DNA of 64,000 bases, taken from NCBI RefSeq assembly GCF_000015265.1, contig NC_008699.1:1984001-2048000 (forward strand). Reading direction: 5' to 3'. Positions 38,652 to 47,429 of the stretch are shown piece after piece. Both the position numbers and the translations under genes were made by a program. Every line of letters starts with the position of its first letter. Position 1 is the first letter of the stretch. This DNA is from Nocardioides sp. JS614 (GTDB taxonomy: Bacteria > Actinomycetota > Actinomycetes > Propionibacteriales > Nocardioidaceae). The notes beneath the pieces are model-generated. The model worked only from the letters and a program-made list of their open reading frames with translations. It was not told the DNA's origin and searched no databases.

Positions 38652-38712
38652 CACGCCCCGCGGGCTCAGTTCAGTTGGTTGCAGCCGAAACCTCGCCCCC
38701 CGATTGACTCGA

Positions 38713-38728
38713 TCGAACACATGTTCGA
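38713..38728 (+). promoter_or_regulatory. LexA (SOS) box of the mutasome operon
   Basis: TCGAACACATGTTCGA is a perfect palindrome matching the Gram-positive/mycobacterial LexA consensus TCGAAC-N4-GTTCGA. It lies between TTGACT (38704-38709, -35-like) and GATGAT (38727-38732, -10-like), spaced 17 nt apart, so bound LexA would cover the promoter of imuA'. Confidence 0.92.
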
Positions 38729-38737
38729 TGATGGGGT

Positions 38738-39424
38738 GTGGGCACCTCGACCGGCACCGCGAGCACCGCGGACACCATCGCGCAGCTGCGCAACCGGATG
38801 GCGCGCATGCACGACGGGGTCCCGCGGCTGCCGCTGGAGACCCACCCGGTGCTCGCCGGGCTGGTCCAGCTGCGGGCCGGGGGCAGCTACGCCGTCGACA
38901 GCGCGAGCCTGGCGCTTGCGCTGATGGCCGGCCCGTCGCGGGCCGGTGGCTGGTGCGCGGTCGTGGGCGTGGGCGACTTCGGCGCGGAGGCGGCGTACGC
39001 GCTCGGTGTCGACCTGGGCCGCACCGTGCTGGTCCCCGACCCCGGAGACCAGTGGCTGGAGGTCACCGCCGCGCTCGTGGACGTCGCCACGGTCGTGGTG
39101 ATCAGCCCGCCAGGCCGGGTCACCGAGCCGGTCGCCGACCGGCTGGCGGCCCGGCTCCGCAAGCGTTCGGCCGCCCTGGTCGCCCGGGAGCGGACACCGG
39201 GGGACTGGCCGCGCTGCGAGGTGCGGCTGACCACCCGCGAGCCCGCCTGGTCCGGCGCCGGCGCCGGGCACGGGCACCTGCGGTCTCGGAGGCTGGTCGT
39301 CGAGGCGCAGCGCGGCACGGCGCCGCCGCGCCGCGGTGCGCTGTGGTTCCCCGCCGAGGACCAGACCTACCGCCGCGCCGAGCCGCTCGTCGCCGCCACG
39401 CAGTTGGTGGAGGAGGCCAGCTAG
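38738..39424 (+). CDS. imuA: ImuA' (RecA/SulA-like mutasome protein)
   Basis: A 228-residue protein with a reduced RecA-like core (LVQLRAGGSYAVDSASLALA, SRAGGWCAVVGVGDFGAEAA) and no intact Walker A, as in actinobacterial ImuA'. In mycobacteria ImuA' binds RecA and ImuB and is required for damage-induced mutagenesis. It is the first gene of imuA'-imuB-dnaE2, and its stop overlaps the imuB start (TAGTG). GTG 38738 lies about five nt after the -10-like GATGAT, so the mRNA is probably leaderless, and the LexA box sits within the promoter. Confidence 0.88.
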   Translation: MGTSTGTASTADTIAQLRNRMARMHDGVPRLPLETHPVLAGLVQLRAGGSYAVDSASLALALMAGPSRAGGWCAVVGVGDFGAEAAYALGVDLGRTVLVPDPGDQWLEVTAALVDVATVVVISPPGRVTEPVADRLAARLRKRSAALVARERTPGDWPRCEVRLTTREPAWSGAGAGHGHLRSRRLVVEAQRGTAPPRRGALWFPAEDQTYRRAEPLVAATQLVEEAS

Positions 39425-40986
39425 TGCCGCGGGTGATGGCGATCTGGTGCCCGGACTGGCCGGTGGTCGCCGCGCTGGCCGACGAGGGCCTGCCGACCCA
39501 CCTGCCGGCGGCGGTCTTCAGCGCGAACATCGTGCAGGCGTGCAACGCCGGCGCCCGGGCCTTCGGCGTACGCCGCGGCATGCGCCGGCGCGACGCGCAG
39601 GGCCGGTGCCCGGAGCTGAAGGTGTACGCCGCGATCCCCGACCGCGACGCCCGGGCCTTCGAGCCGGTGCTGGCCGCGGTCGAGGAGCTGCGGCCCGGGG
39701 TGGCGCCGCTGCGGCCGGGCCTGGTGGCGCTGCGCGCGCCGGGCCGGTTCTACGGCGGCGAGCCGGCGGCCGCGGCGCTGGTCGCCGAGCGGCTGGTGGG
39801 GCTCGGGGTCTGGGACTGCCGGGTCGGGGTCGCTGACGAGCTGTTCACCGCCGAGCAGGCCGCCCGGCGAGCCGCCCCGCAGGACTGCTTCGTGGTCGAG
39901 CCGGGGGAGTCGGTGCCGTTCCTGCGGGGGCTGCCCGTCGAGGTGATCGAGGACCTTCCCGACGGCCGCGACGCCGTCAGCCTGCTCAAGCGGCTCGGGC
40001 TGCGCACCCTCGGCCAGCTCGGTGACCTGGCGGCGGCCGACGTGCGCGACCGGTTCGGCCGGCAGGTGGCGTGGGTGCACCGGGTGGTCGGCGGGGACGG
40101 CGCCGAGCTGCTCGCGACCCGCATCCCGCCGCCGGAGCTGGCCTGCCACGTCGACTTCGAGCCGCCACTGGACTCCGCCGAGACGATCGGCTTCAGCGTG
40201 CGGCAGACCGCGGACCGGTTCGTCGCCGGGCTGGCCCGCCAGCACCTGGTCTGCACCGAGGTGCGGATCGAGGCCCGCTGCGAGGGCGAGGCCGAGCCGT
40301 CCTGCTCGCGGGTCTGGCTGCACCCGCGGTGGTTCGGCGCCGCCGACCTGGTCGACCGGCTGCACTGGCAGCTCCAGGGGGCCCGGTCCGGGGTGCCCGG
40401 CCGGGGCGGACAGGTGCGGGCACCGGTCGACCGGGTGGTCTTCGAGCCGGTGACCGTGGTCCCGGACGCCGTGCACGCCGACGGACTGTGGGGCGGGACC
40501 GAGGAGCGGGTGGAGCGCGGCATCGCCCGGGTGCAGGGGCTGCTCGGCCACGAGGCCGTGGTGCGGCCGGTGCTCCAGGGCGGCCGGTGCCCGGGCGACC
40601 GGCAGGCGTTCGTGCCGTGGGGGGAGCGGCCCACCGGGCTGCGACCGACCGGTCCGCCGTGGCCGGGCAGCATCCCGCCGCCCGCGCCGTCACGTGTGCT
40701 GGCGACGCCGTGGTCCGCCGAGGTCGTCGGTGCCACCGGCCGTCCCGTCGCCGTCGACGAGCGCGGGTCGGTCACCTGTGCGCCGGAGCGGTTCCGGGTC
40801 GACCGCTCCGGCGGGTGGCAGCCGGTCGCCGCCTGGGCCGGCCCGTGGCCCATCGACGAGCTCTGGTGGGAGGCGCCCCCGCGGCGCCGCAAGGTCGCGC
40901 GCTTCCAGGTGGTCGGCGTCGACGGCAGGGCCTGGTTGCTCACCTGCGAGGAGGGCGTGTGGTGGACCGAGGCGGCCTATGACTGA
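39424..40986 (+). CDS. imuB: ImuB, catalytically inactive Y-family polymerase homologue
   Basis: A 520-residue Y-family protein. The palm starts with VMAIWCPDWPVVAALADEG, where active DinB enzymes have metal-binding acids in a DMDxFF-like motif, so it should not polymerise. It keeps RRGMRRRDAQGRCPEL, the fingers and helix-hairpin-helix (LLKRLGLRTLGQLGDLAAAD) and the little-finger region. ImuB is the hub linking ImuA', DnaE2 and the beta clamp. Where mycobacterial ImuB carries a QLPLWG clamp motif, this protein reads HADGLWGG, lacking the Gln. It overlaps imuA' and precedes dnaE2 by 15 nt. Confidence 0.93.
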   Translation: MPRVMAIWCPDWPVVAALADEGLPTHLPAAVFSANIVQACNAGARAFGVRRGMRRRDAQGRCPELKVYAAIPDRDARAFEPVLAAVEELRPGVAPLRPGLVALRAPGRFYGGEPAAAALVAERLVGLGVWDCRVGVADELFTAEQAARRAAPQDCFVVEPGESVPFLRGLPVEVIEDLPDGRDAVSLLKRLGLRTLGQLGDLAAADVRDRFGRQVAWVHRVVGGDGAELLATRIPPPELACHVDFEPPLDSAETIGFSVRQTADRFVAGLARQHLVCTEVRIEARCEGEAEPSCSRVWLHPRWFGAADLVDRLHWQLQGARSGVPGRGGQVRAPVDRVVFEPVTVVPDAVHADGLWGGTEERVERGIARVQGLLGHEAVVRPVLQGGRCPGDRQAFVPWGERPTGLRPTGPPWPGSIPPPAPSRVLATPWSAEVVGATGRPVAVDERGSVTCAPERFRVDRSGGWQPVAAWAGPWPIDELWWEAPPRRRKVARFQVVGVDGRAWLLTCEEGVWWTEAAYD

Positions 40987-41001
40987 CGAGGGAGTCGACT
41001 G

Positions 41002-44000
41002 ATGGGCTGGTCCAACCCCCCGATCTCCTGGGGTGAGCTGGAGAAGCGGCTCTCCGGGCGGCTCAGCACGCCCCAGGACCCCGAGGCGCCGATCTCGACC
41101 CGCAAGCGCAAGCGCACCCGGGTCGATGTGGCACGGCCGGCCGGCCCGGTCACGCCGTACGCCGAGCTGCACTGCCACTCCAGCTTCAGCTTCCTCGACG
41201 GCGCCAGCGGCCCCGACCACCTGGTGCTCGAGGCGCTCCGGCTCGGCCTGCACGGACTCGCGATCACCGACCACGACGGTTTCTACGGCGCCCCCCTGTT
41301 CGCCGAGACCGCGCAGCTGCACGCCACGAACGAGCAGAGCCTCAAGACGGCGTACGGCGCCGAGCTCTCCCTCGGCCTGACCCGGCCGCAGCACGGTGTC
41401 GCCGACCCCGAGGGCGGGCACCTGCTGGTGCTGGCCCGCGGTGTCGAGGGTTACCACCGGCTCGCCGGGGCGATCACCGACGCCCAGCTGCGCGGTGACG
41501 AGAAGGGCCGCCCCGTCTACGACCTGGCCGAGCTGGCCGAGCGGGGACGCGACCACTGGCTGGTGCTGACCGGCTGCCGCAAGGGCGCCGTACGCCGGGC
41601 CCTCCTCGAGCACGGACCCGTGGCCGCGGCGGCGGAGCTGGACCGGCTGACCGCGCTCTTCGGCCACGACAACGTCGTGGTGGAGCTGATCGACCACGGC
41701 TATCCCACCGACTCCGCCCACAACGACCTGCTCGCAGCCCTGGCGGCCGACCACGGGTTGCGGGTGGTCGCCACCAACAACGTCCACCACGCCCGTCCCG
41801 AGCAGCACCGGGTCGCCGACGCGATGGCGGCGGTCCGGGCCCGGCGCAGCCTGGCCGAGATGGACGGCTGGCTGCCCGCGTCCGGGATGGCCTGCCTGCG
41901 GTCGGGGGAGGAGATGGTGCGCCGGTTCGCCCGCTATCCCGGCGCGGTGGCGCGCAGCGTCGAGCTCGCTGACGAGATCGTCTTCGACCTGCAGAAGGCC
42001 ACGCCACGGCTGCCCAAGGACGGCATCCCTGCTGGGCACACGCCGTCCACCTGGCTGCGCGAGCTGACCGAGCGGGGCTTCGCGCAGCGGTACGCCGGCG
42101 GGCCGCTCGAGACGCGGGCCCGCGCGAGCGTCGAGCACGAGCTGCGGATCATCGCCGAGAAGGACTTCGACGGCTACTTCGTGATCGTCCACGACATCGT
42201 GGCGTTCGCGCGTTCGCGGGGGATCCTGTGCCAGGGCCGGGGATCGGCGGCGAGCTCGGCGGTCTGCTACGCGCTCGGCATCACCGCGATCGATCCGGTC
42301 TTCTACCGGCTGCCGTTCGAGCGGTTCATCTCCCAGCATCGCGACGAGGAGCCCGACATCGACGTGGACTTCGACGCAGGCCGGCGCGAGGAGGTGATCC
42401 AGTGGGTCTACGAGCGCTACGGCCGCCACAACGCCGCGCAGGTCGCGAACGTCGTCGGCTACCGCCCCAAGATGGCGGTCCGCGACGCGGCCAAGGCGCT
42501 GGGGCACTCCCCAGGCCAGCAGGACGCCTGGTCCAAGCAGGTCACGTCGTGGACGACCGTGGCCACGCGGGACGGCGGCGAGCACCCCGCTGATCTCCAC
42601 GTACCCGCTCCGGTCGTCGCGCTCGCCAACGGCTTCCTCGGGGCACCGCGCCACCTCGGCATCCACTCCGGCGGGATGGTGCTCACCGAGCGGCCGATCG
42701 GCGAGGTGGTGCCGATCGAGCGGGCCCGGATGGACAAGCGCACGGTGCTGCAGTGGGACAAGGACGGCTGCGAGTACATGGGGCTGGTGAAGTTCGACCT
42801 GCTCGGGCTGGGGATGCTCAGCGCGCTGGACCACATGATGCGGATCGTCGAGGAGCACCTCGGCGAGCGCTGGGAGCTGAGCACCATCCCCAAGGAGGAA
42901 CCGGCGGTCTACGACCTGCTCTGCCGGGCCGACTCGGTCGGGGTGTTCCAGGTCGAGAGCCGGGCCCAGATCGGCACGCTGCCGCGGCTGCGGCCCCGGG
43001 AGTTCTACGACCTGGCGATCGAGATCGCGCTGATCCGGCCCGGCCCGATCCAGGGCGGCGCGGTGCACCCCTACATCCGGCGGGCCACCGGTCGGGAGGA
43101 GGTCGAGTACGCCCACCCGTCGCTGGTGCCGGTGCTCGAGCGCACCAAGGGGGTGCCGCTGTTCCAGGAGCAGCTGATGGACATGGCCCGGGTGCTCGGC
43201 GACTGCACCCGCGACGAGGCCGACCTGCTGCGCCGGGCGATGGGCTCCAAGCGCGGCATCGAGCGGATCGAGAGCATCAAGGACAAGCTCTACGAGGGGA
43301 TGGCCCGCAAGGGCCTGGTCGGCGAGGAGGCCGACGCGATCTACCTGAAGATCCTCTCCTTCGCGAACTTCGGCTTCGCCGAGAGCCATGCGCTGTCCTT
43401 CGCCAAGCTCGTCTACGCCAGCTCGTGGTGCAAGCTGCACTACCCCGGCGCGTTCCTCGCCGCGCTGCTGCGGGCCCAGCCGATGGGGTTCTACTCGCCG
43501 CAGTCGCTGGTGCACGACGCCCGGCGGCACGGCGTCGAGGTGCTGCGCCCCGACCTGGTCCGCTCCGCGGCGAGCGCCGACCTCGAGCCGCTGGCCGTGG
43601 CGGACGGGCCGGTGGGGCTGCCCAGGTGCCTGGTCGACCATCCCGAGCGGACCGACTGGGTCCCCGGCACGCCGGATCCGACCCCGGCACACCGGCGGGA
43701 CGCGGCGTACGCCGTACGTCTCGGGCTGGACGCGGTCCGCGGCATCAGCGCCGTCGTGGCCGAGCGGATCGTCGCCGCCCGGGCCGAGCGCCCGTTCGCC
43801 GACCAGGCCGACCTGTCGCGGCGGGCCGGCCTGGATGCTCGTCAGCTGGAGGCGCTGGCCACGGCCGGTGCCTTCGACGAGGCGTTCCCCGGCGGCGGCC
43901 TGTCGCGCCGCCAGGCGCTGTGGAACGCCGGCTGGACCGAGAGCGAGGAGCACCTCGAGGGCATCCGGGCCGCCGGGCCGGCGCCGATGCTCCCCGAGAT

Positions 44001-44439
44001 GGACGAGGTCGAGGTCACCATGGCCGACCTGTGGGCCACGGGGATCACGCCTGCGCAGCACCCGTTCGGCCACCTGCGCGAGCGGCTGCGCGCCGCGGGC
44101 ATCAAGTCGGTGGCCGACACGGCGAGCGCCGAACCGGGTCGGCGGGTGCACGTCGCCGGCCTGGTCACGCACCGCCAGCGGCCGGGCACCGCCGGCGGCG
44201 TCACGTTCCTCAACCTCGAGGACGAGACCGGGATGCTCAACGTGATCTGCACCGTCGGGGTGTGGCGGCGACACCGCGCCACCGCCGCCGGCGCGGCCGG
44301 GATGGTGGTCCGCGGCATTCTCGAGCGCCAGGACGGCGTCACCAACCTGGTCGCCGACCGGCTCGCCCCGATCGAGTCGGTCCACCCCGAGGCCGGCCAG
44401 GCCCTGCGCGCCCGGCACCGCTCCCGCGACTTCCAGTGA
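41002..44439 (+). CDS. dnaE2: Error-prone DNA polymerase DnaE2
   Basis: A 1145-residue C-family polymerase. An N-terminal PHP domain opens with YAELHCHSSFSFLDGASGPD. The catalytic palm includes GRGSAASSAVCYALGIT and the acid pair in EEPDIDVDFDAGRREEVI, and the C-terminus has an OB fold (HVAGLVTHRQRPGTAGGVTF). It lacks the long clamp-binding tail of DnaE1, as expected for DnaE2. It performs translesion synthesis after damage with ImuA' and ImuB, all under the LexA box at 38713. The ATG follows imuB by 15 nt. Confidence 0.96.
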   Translation: MGWSNPPISWGELEKRLSGRLSTPQDPEAPISTRKRKRTRVDVARPAGPVTPYAELHCHSSFSFLDGASGPDHLVLEALRLGLHGLAITDHDGFYGAPLFAETAQLHATNEQSLKTAYGAELSLGLTRPQHGVADPEGGHLLVLARGVEGYHRLAGAITDAQLRGDEKGRPVYDLAELAERGRDHWLVLTGCRKGAVRRALLEHGPVAAAAELDRLTALFGHDNVVVELIDHGYPTDSAHNDLLAALAADHGLRVVATNNVHHARPEQHRVADAMAAVRARRSLAEMDGWLPASGMACLRSGEEMVRRFARYPGAVARSVELADEIVFDLQKATPRLPKDGIPAGHTPSTWLRELTERGFAQRYAGGPLETRARASVEHELRIIAEKDFDGYFVIVHDIVAFARSRGILCQGRGSAASSAVCYALGITAIDPVFYRLPFERFISQHRDEEPDIDVDFDAGRREEVIQWVYERYGRHNAAQVANVVGYRPKMAVRDAAKALGHSPGQQDAWSKQVTSWTTVATRDGGEHPADLHVPAPVVALANGFLGAPRHLGIHSGGMVLTERPIGEVVPIERARMDKRTVLQWDKDGCEYMGLVKFDLLGLGMLSALDHMMRIVEEHLGERWELSTIPKEEPAVYDLLCRADSVGVFQVESRAQIGTLPRLRPREFYDLAIEIALIRPGPIQGGAVHPYIRRATGREEVEYAHPSLVPVLERTKGVPLFQEQLMDMARVLGDCTRDEADLLRRAMGSKRGIERIESIKDKLYEGMARKGLVGEEADAIYLKILSFANFGFAESHALSFAKLVYASSWCKLHYPGAFLAALLRAQPMGFYSPQSLVHDARRHGVEVLRPDLVRSAASADLEPLAVADGPVGLPRCLVDHPERTDWVPGTPDPTPAHRRDAAYAVRLGLDAVRGISAVVAERIVAARAERPFADQADLSRRAGLDARQLEALATAGAFDEAFPGGGLSRRQALWNAGWTESEEHLEGIRAAGPAPMLPEMDEVEVTMADLWATGITPAQHPFGHLRERLRAAGIKSVADTASAEPGRRVHVAGLVTHRQRPGTAGGVTFLNLEDETGMLNVICTVGVWRRHRATAAGAAGMVVRGILERQDGVTNLVADRLAPIESVHPEAGQALRARHRSRDFQ

Positions 44440-44477
44440 TGGGGGGCTCGGTGAGGAGTGGGTGGGAGGATGGGGTG

Positions 44478-45731
44478 GTGTCCCCGTCCGCGCTGCCTCC
44501 CGGTGAGCCCGCGCCCGAGGACGGGTCCCTCCCCGCGAGCGCGCTGGCCCGGGTGGGGGAGCGCGGGTTCGGGTTCTACGTGCACGTGCCGTTCTGCACC
44601 GTGCGGTGCGGCTACTGCGACTTCAACACCTACACCGCCGAGGAGCTGGGGCCCGCCGGTGGGGCCCCCGGGGCGAGCCGGGCGACGTACGCCGAGGCCG
44701 CGATCGCCGAGGTACGCCGGGCGCGCCAGGTGCTCGGCGACACCGATCTGCCGGTGAACACCGTCTTCTTCGGCGGCGGCACCCCCACGCTGCTCGGCCC
44801 GGCCGACCTGGGGGCGGTGCTGGCCGCGATCGGCGCGGAGTTCGGGTTGGCCGACGACGTGGAGGTCACGACCGAGGCGAACCCCGACAGCGTCGCCCTC
44901 TGGGACCTCGAGGAGCTCCGCGCTGCCGGGTTCACCCGGCTCTCCTTCGGCATGCAGTCGGCGGTCGACCACGTGCTGCGGGTGCTGGATCGCACCCACG
45001 ACCCGCTCCGGGTGCCGGCGGTCGTCGACTGGGCGCGGCAGGCGGGCTTCGAGCAGATCAGCCTGGACCTGATCTACGGCACCCCGGGCGAGTCCGTCGC
45101 CGACTGGGACGTCAGCGTCGAGGCCGCCCTCGCGTGCGGACCGGAGCACGTGTCGGCGTACTCCCTCATCGTCGAGGAGGGCACCGCGCTGGCCCGCCGG
45201 GTCAAGCGGGGCGAGCTGCCGATGCCGGACGAGGACGACCTCGCCGACAAGTACCTCCTGGTCGACGACCGGCTCGCCGCCGCTGGGCTGGAGTGGTACG
45301 AGGTGTCGAACTGGGCGCGCGGCCGCGACGACAACACGGCGAGCCGCTGTCGGCACAACCTCCTCTACTGGACCGGGGGCGACTGGTGGGGCGTCGGGCC
45401 GGGTGCGCACTCGCACGTCGGCGGGGTGCGGTGGTGGAACGTCAAGCACCCCGCGGCGTACGCCGAGCGGATCGCGGCCGGCCGGAGCCCGGCCCACGCG
45501 CGGGAGGTCCTGGACGAGGAGAGCCGGCGGGTCGAGCGGGTGCTGCTCGAGCTCCGGCTGCGCGACGGCCTGCCCGTCGAGGTCCTCGACGAGTCCGGCC
45601 GGGCGGCGGTCCCGGACCTCGTGGCCCGCGACCTGATCACCGAGCTGGCGACCGACGACGGGCACCGCCTGGTGCCCACCCGCCGCGGCCGGCTGCTCGC
45701 CGATGCGGTCGTGCGCGATCTCCTGCCGTGA
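44478..45731 (+). CDS. hemW: Radical SAM heme chaperone HemW
   Basis: A 417-residue radical SAM protein. FYVHVPFCTVRCGYCDFNTY gives the CX3CX2C cluster motif, followed by FFGGGTPTLLGPADL and the TTEANPDS strand, and a HemN-type C-terminal domain with YEVSNWARG and VGPGAHSH. The CNFC-type fourth Cys seen in true HemN is replaced, as in HemW. HemW binds heme and hands it to respiratory proteins; older annotations call it coproporphyrinogen III oxidase. GTG 44478 follows a GGGAGGA site, while ATG 44439 overlaps the dnaE2 stop and is possible. Confidence 0.93.
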   Translation: MSPSALPPGEPAPEDGSLPASALARVGERGFGFYVHVPFCTVRCGYCDFNTYTAEELGPAGGAPGASRATYAEAAIAEVRRARQVLGDTDLPVNTVFFGGGTPTLLGPADLGAVLAAIGAEFGLADDVEVTTEANPDSVALWDLEELRAAGFTRLSFGMQSAVDHVLRVLDRTHDPLRVPAVVDWARQAGFEQISLDLIYGTPGESVADWDVSVEAALACGPEHVSAYSLIVEEGTALARRVKRGELPMPDEDDLADKYLLVDDRLAAAGLEWYEVSNWARGRDDNTASRCRHNLLYWTGGDWWGVGPGAHSHVGGVRWWNVKHPAAYAERIAAGRSPAHAREVLDEESRRVERVLLELRLRDGLPVEVLDESGRAAVPDLVARDLITELATDDGHRLVPTRRGRLLADAVVRDLLP

Positions 45732-45758
45732 GGGCCCTCGCGGTCCTAGGGTGAAACC

Positions 45759-46226
45759 ATGACCACAGGCCCAGAGAACCCGGATCCCTCGCAGCAGCCA
45801 CAGGGCCAGCCCGAAGGACAGTCGGCACCGCCGCCGTACGGTGCGCCGGCCCCGCCGCCGTACGGCGCGCCGGCCCCGCCGCCGTACGGCCAGCCCAGCG
45901 GCTACCCGCCCCCGCCGGCCGGCGGCTACCCGCCCACCGGCGCAGCGCCGTACGGCGCCAGCCCGGCCGCGCCGTACGGCGTGCACCCGGTCACCGGCAT
46001 CCCGTACTCCGACAAGACCAAGCTGGTCGCCGGCCTGCTGCAGATCCTGATCCCGCTGGGCATCGGCCGGTTCTACCTCGGGGACACCAAGACGGGTGTC
46101 TGGCAGCTGGTCGTGACCGTGCTGACCTGCGGGATCGGCGCGCTCTGGCCGTTCATCGACGGCATCATCATCCTCGCCACCGACAACGTCACCGACGCGC
46201 AGGGACGGCCACTGCGGATGAGCTGA
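45759..46226 (+). CDS. TM2-domain membrane protein with proline-tyrosine repeats
   Basis: A 155-residue protein. The N-terminal 75 residues are low complexity with PPPYGAPA steps (a 24-bp DNA repeat starting at 45828) and further PYG units. The C-terminal TM2 domain has two membrane helices, KLVAGLLQILIPLGIGRFYLGD and GVWQLVVTVLTCGIGALWPFIDG, and the conserved acidic turn. TM2 proteins are widespread; their function in bacteria is unclear. TAGGGT ends six nt before the ATG with no ribosome site, so the mRNA is likely leaderless. Confidence 0.9.
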   Translation: MTTGPENPDPSQQPQGQPEGQSAPPPYGAPAPPPYGAPAPPPYGQPSGYPPPPAGGYPPTGAAPYGASPAAPYGVHPVTGIPYSDKTKLVAGLLQILIPLGIGRFYLGDTKTGVWQLVVTVLTCGIGALWPFIDGIIILATDNVTDAQGRPLRMS

Positions 46227-46261
46227 GCCGCGCTGTCACACGGCGGAGTTCCTTCGCCTGC

Positions 46262-47116
46262 TCACTCCGCGGAGGCGGTGACGAAGTCGATGAGCTCCTC
46301 GACCCGGCCCAGCAGGGCCGGGTCGAGGTCGTTGTAGGAGGAGACGCGGCCGAGGATGTGCTGCCAGGCCCGGGCGATGTCGGCCTGGTCGCGGTGCGGC
46401 CAGCCGAGGTGCTGGCACACGCCCTTCTTCCACTCGATGGTCCGCGGCACGTCGGGCCAGCGGGTCAGGCCGAGCCGGTCGGGCTTGACCGCGGCCCAGA
46501 TGTCGATGAACGGGTGGCCGACGATCAGCACGTGGCCGCCCACCGGCGAGGCCGCGACCGACTGGGCGATCCGGCTCTCCTTCGAGCCGGGCACCAGGTG
46601 GTCGACGAGTACGCCGACCTTGCGGTCGGGGCCGGGCCGGAAGTCGCGCAGGTGGTCGCCGAGGTCGTCGACGCCGCCGAGGTACTCGACCACGACGCCC
46701 TCGATCCGCAGGTCGTCGCCCCACACCTTCTCGACCAGCTCGGCGTCGTGGCGGCCCTCGACGAAGATCCGGCTGGCGCGGGCGACCCGGGCCCTCGCGC
46801 CGTGGACGGCCACCGACCCGGAGGCGGTGCGGGTCGGCTTCGCCGGCGTGCCACCGCGCGTCGGCGGCACCAGGATCACCGGCCGGCCCTCGAGCAGGAA
46901 GCCCGGCCCCAGCGGGAAGGTCCGGCGCTTGCCGCGGCGATCCTCGAGGGTGAGCGTGTCGAGGTCGCGGTCGACCGCCACGATCTCGCCGCACCAGTCG
47001 GTGGTGACCTCCTCGACCACGACGCCCAGCTCGGCGGGCGCCTCGACGGCGCGGCCCCGCTTCGGCGCGCGCCAGTCGGTGGCCAAGACGTCGGATCCGT
47101 AGCGGTCGTGGGTCAC
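46262..47116 (-). CDS. DUF3097 family protein
   Basis: A 284-residue actinobacterial protein of the DUF3097 family. It opens VTHDRYGSDVLATDWRAPKRG and contains an RNA/DNA-toprim-like stretch, ASRIFVEGRHDAELVEKVWG, then GVVVEYLGGVDDL and VGVLVDHLVPGSKESRIAQ. The EGRHD and the DHL acids are placed as in Toprim folds, so a nucleic-acid role is possible but unproven. GTG 47116 is preferred: TAGCGT ends seven nt before it and homology starts there. Overlap with no neighbour suggests its own promoter. Confidence 0.82.
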   Translation of the reverse strand: MTHDRYGSDVLATDWRAPKRGRAVEAPAELGVVVEEVTTDWCGEIVAVDRDLDTLTLEDRRGKRRTFPLGPGFLLEGRPVILVPPTRGGTPAKPTRTASGSVAVHGARARVARASRIFVEGRHDAELVEKVWGDDLRIEGVVVEYLGGVDDLGDHLRDFRPGPDRKVGVLVDHLVPGSKESRIAQSVAASPVGGHVLIVGHPFIDIWAAVKPDRLGLTRWPDVPRTIEWKKGVCQHLGWPHRDQADIARAWQHILGRVSSYNDLDPALLGRVEELIDFVTASAE

Positions 47117-47165
47117 CTGCGCCACGCTAGGCGGGACCACCGACGGGGCCGCGGAGGGCGCGCCG

Positions 47166-47411
47166 TCAGCCCGCGGAGTCGTCCTCCCCGTCGCCCGACC
47201 CGCCGGACTCCTCGGCGCCCTTGGCGTCGGTGGCGTCCTCGTGGCTCTCCTCCGGCGTCTTGCCGCCGAGCACGTCCAGCTCCTCGGCCGATTTCGGTTC
47301 GTCCTCGTCGGTGAGCGGCTTGGCGAGCGGGTTGTCCTCGGTCGGCCGCAGGTCCTCGGGCAGCTTGTCGTCGGAGATGCCGGCCGCGGGCTCGTCGTCG
47401 TGGGTGCTCAT
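47166..47411 (-). CDS. Small acidic protein of unknown function
   Basis: An 81-residue, very acidic protein, MSTHDDEPAAGISDDKLPED onward, with repeated Glu, Asp, Ser and Gly and no hydrophobic core. It is probably disordered. Short acidic proteins of this kind occur widely in actinobacteria without known role. Codon pattern and the clean start at ATG 47411 suggest it is a real gene. It lies 18 nt downstream of the MBL gene on the same strand and could share its transcript. Confidence 0.6.
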   Translation of the reverse strand: MSTHDDEPAAGISDDKLPEDLRPTEDNPLAKPLTDEDEPKSAEELDVLGGKTPEESHEDATDAKGAEESGGSGDGEDDSAG

Positions 47412-47429
47412 GACCACGACGTACCCCTC

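Noticed and set aside
40690..44418. A 1242-residue open frame antisense to imuB-dnaE2
   Set aside because: It mirrors a real gene in a very GC-rich sequence where stop codons are rare; its composition (runs of Arg, Gly, Pro, His) has no domain, and dnaE2 motifs are complete on the other strand.
45828..45890. CRISPR-like short repeats in the TM2 gene
   Set aside because: The 24-bp repeat is tandem without spacers and encodes PPPYGAPA steps in an open frame.
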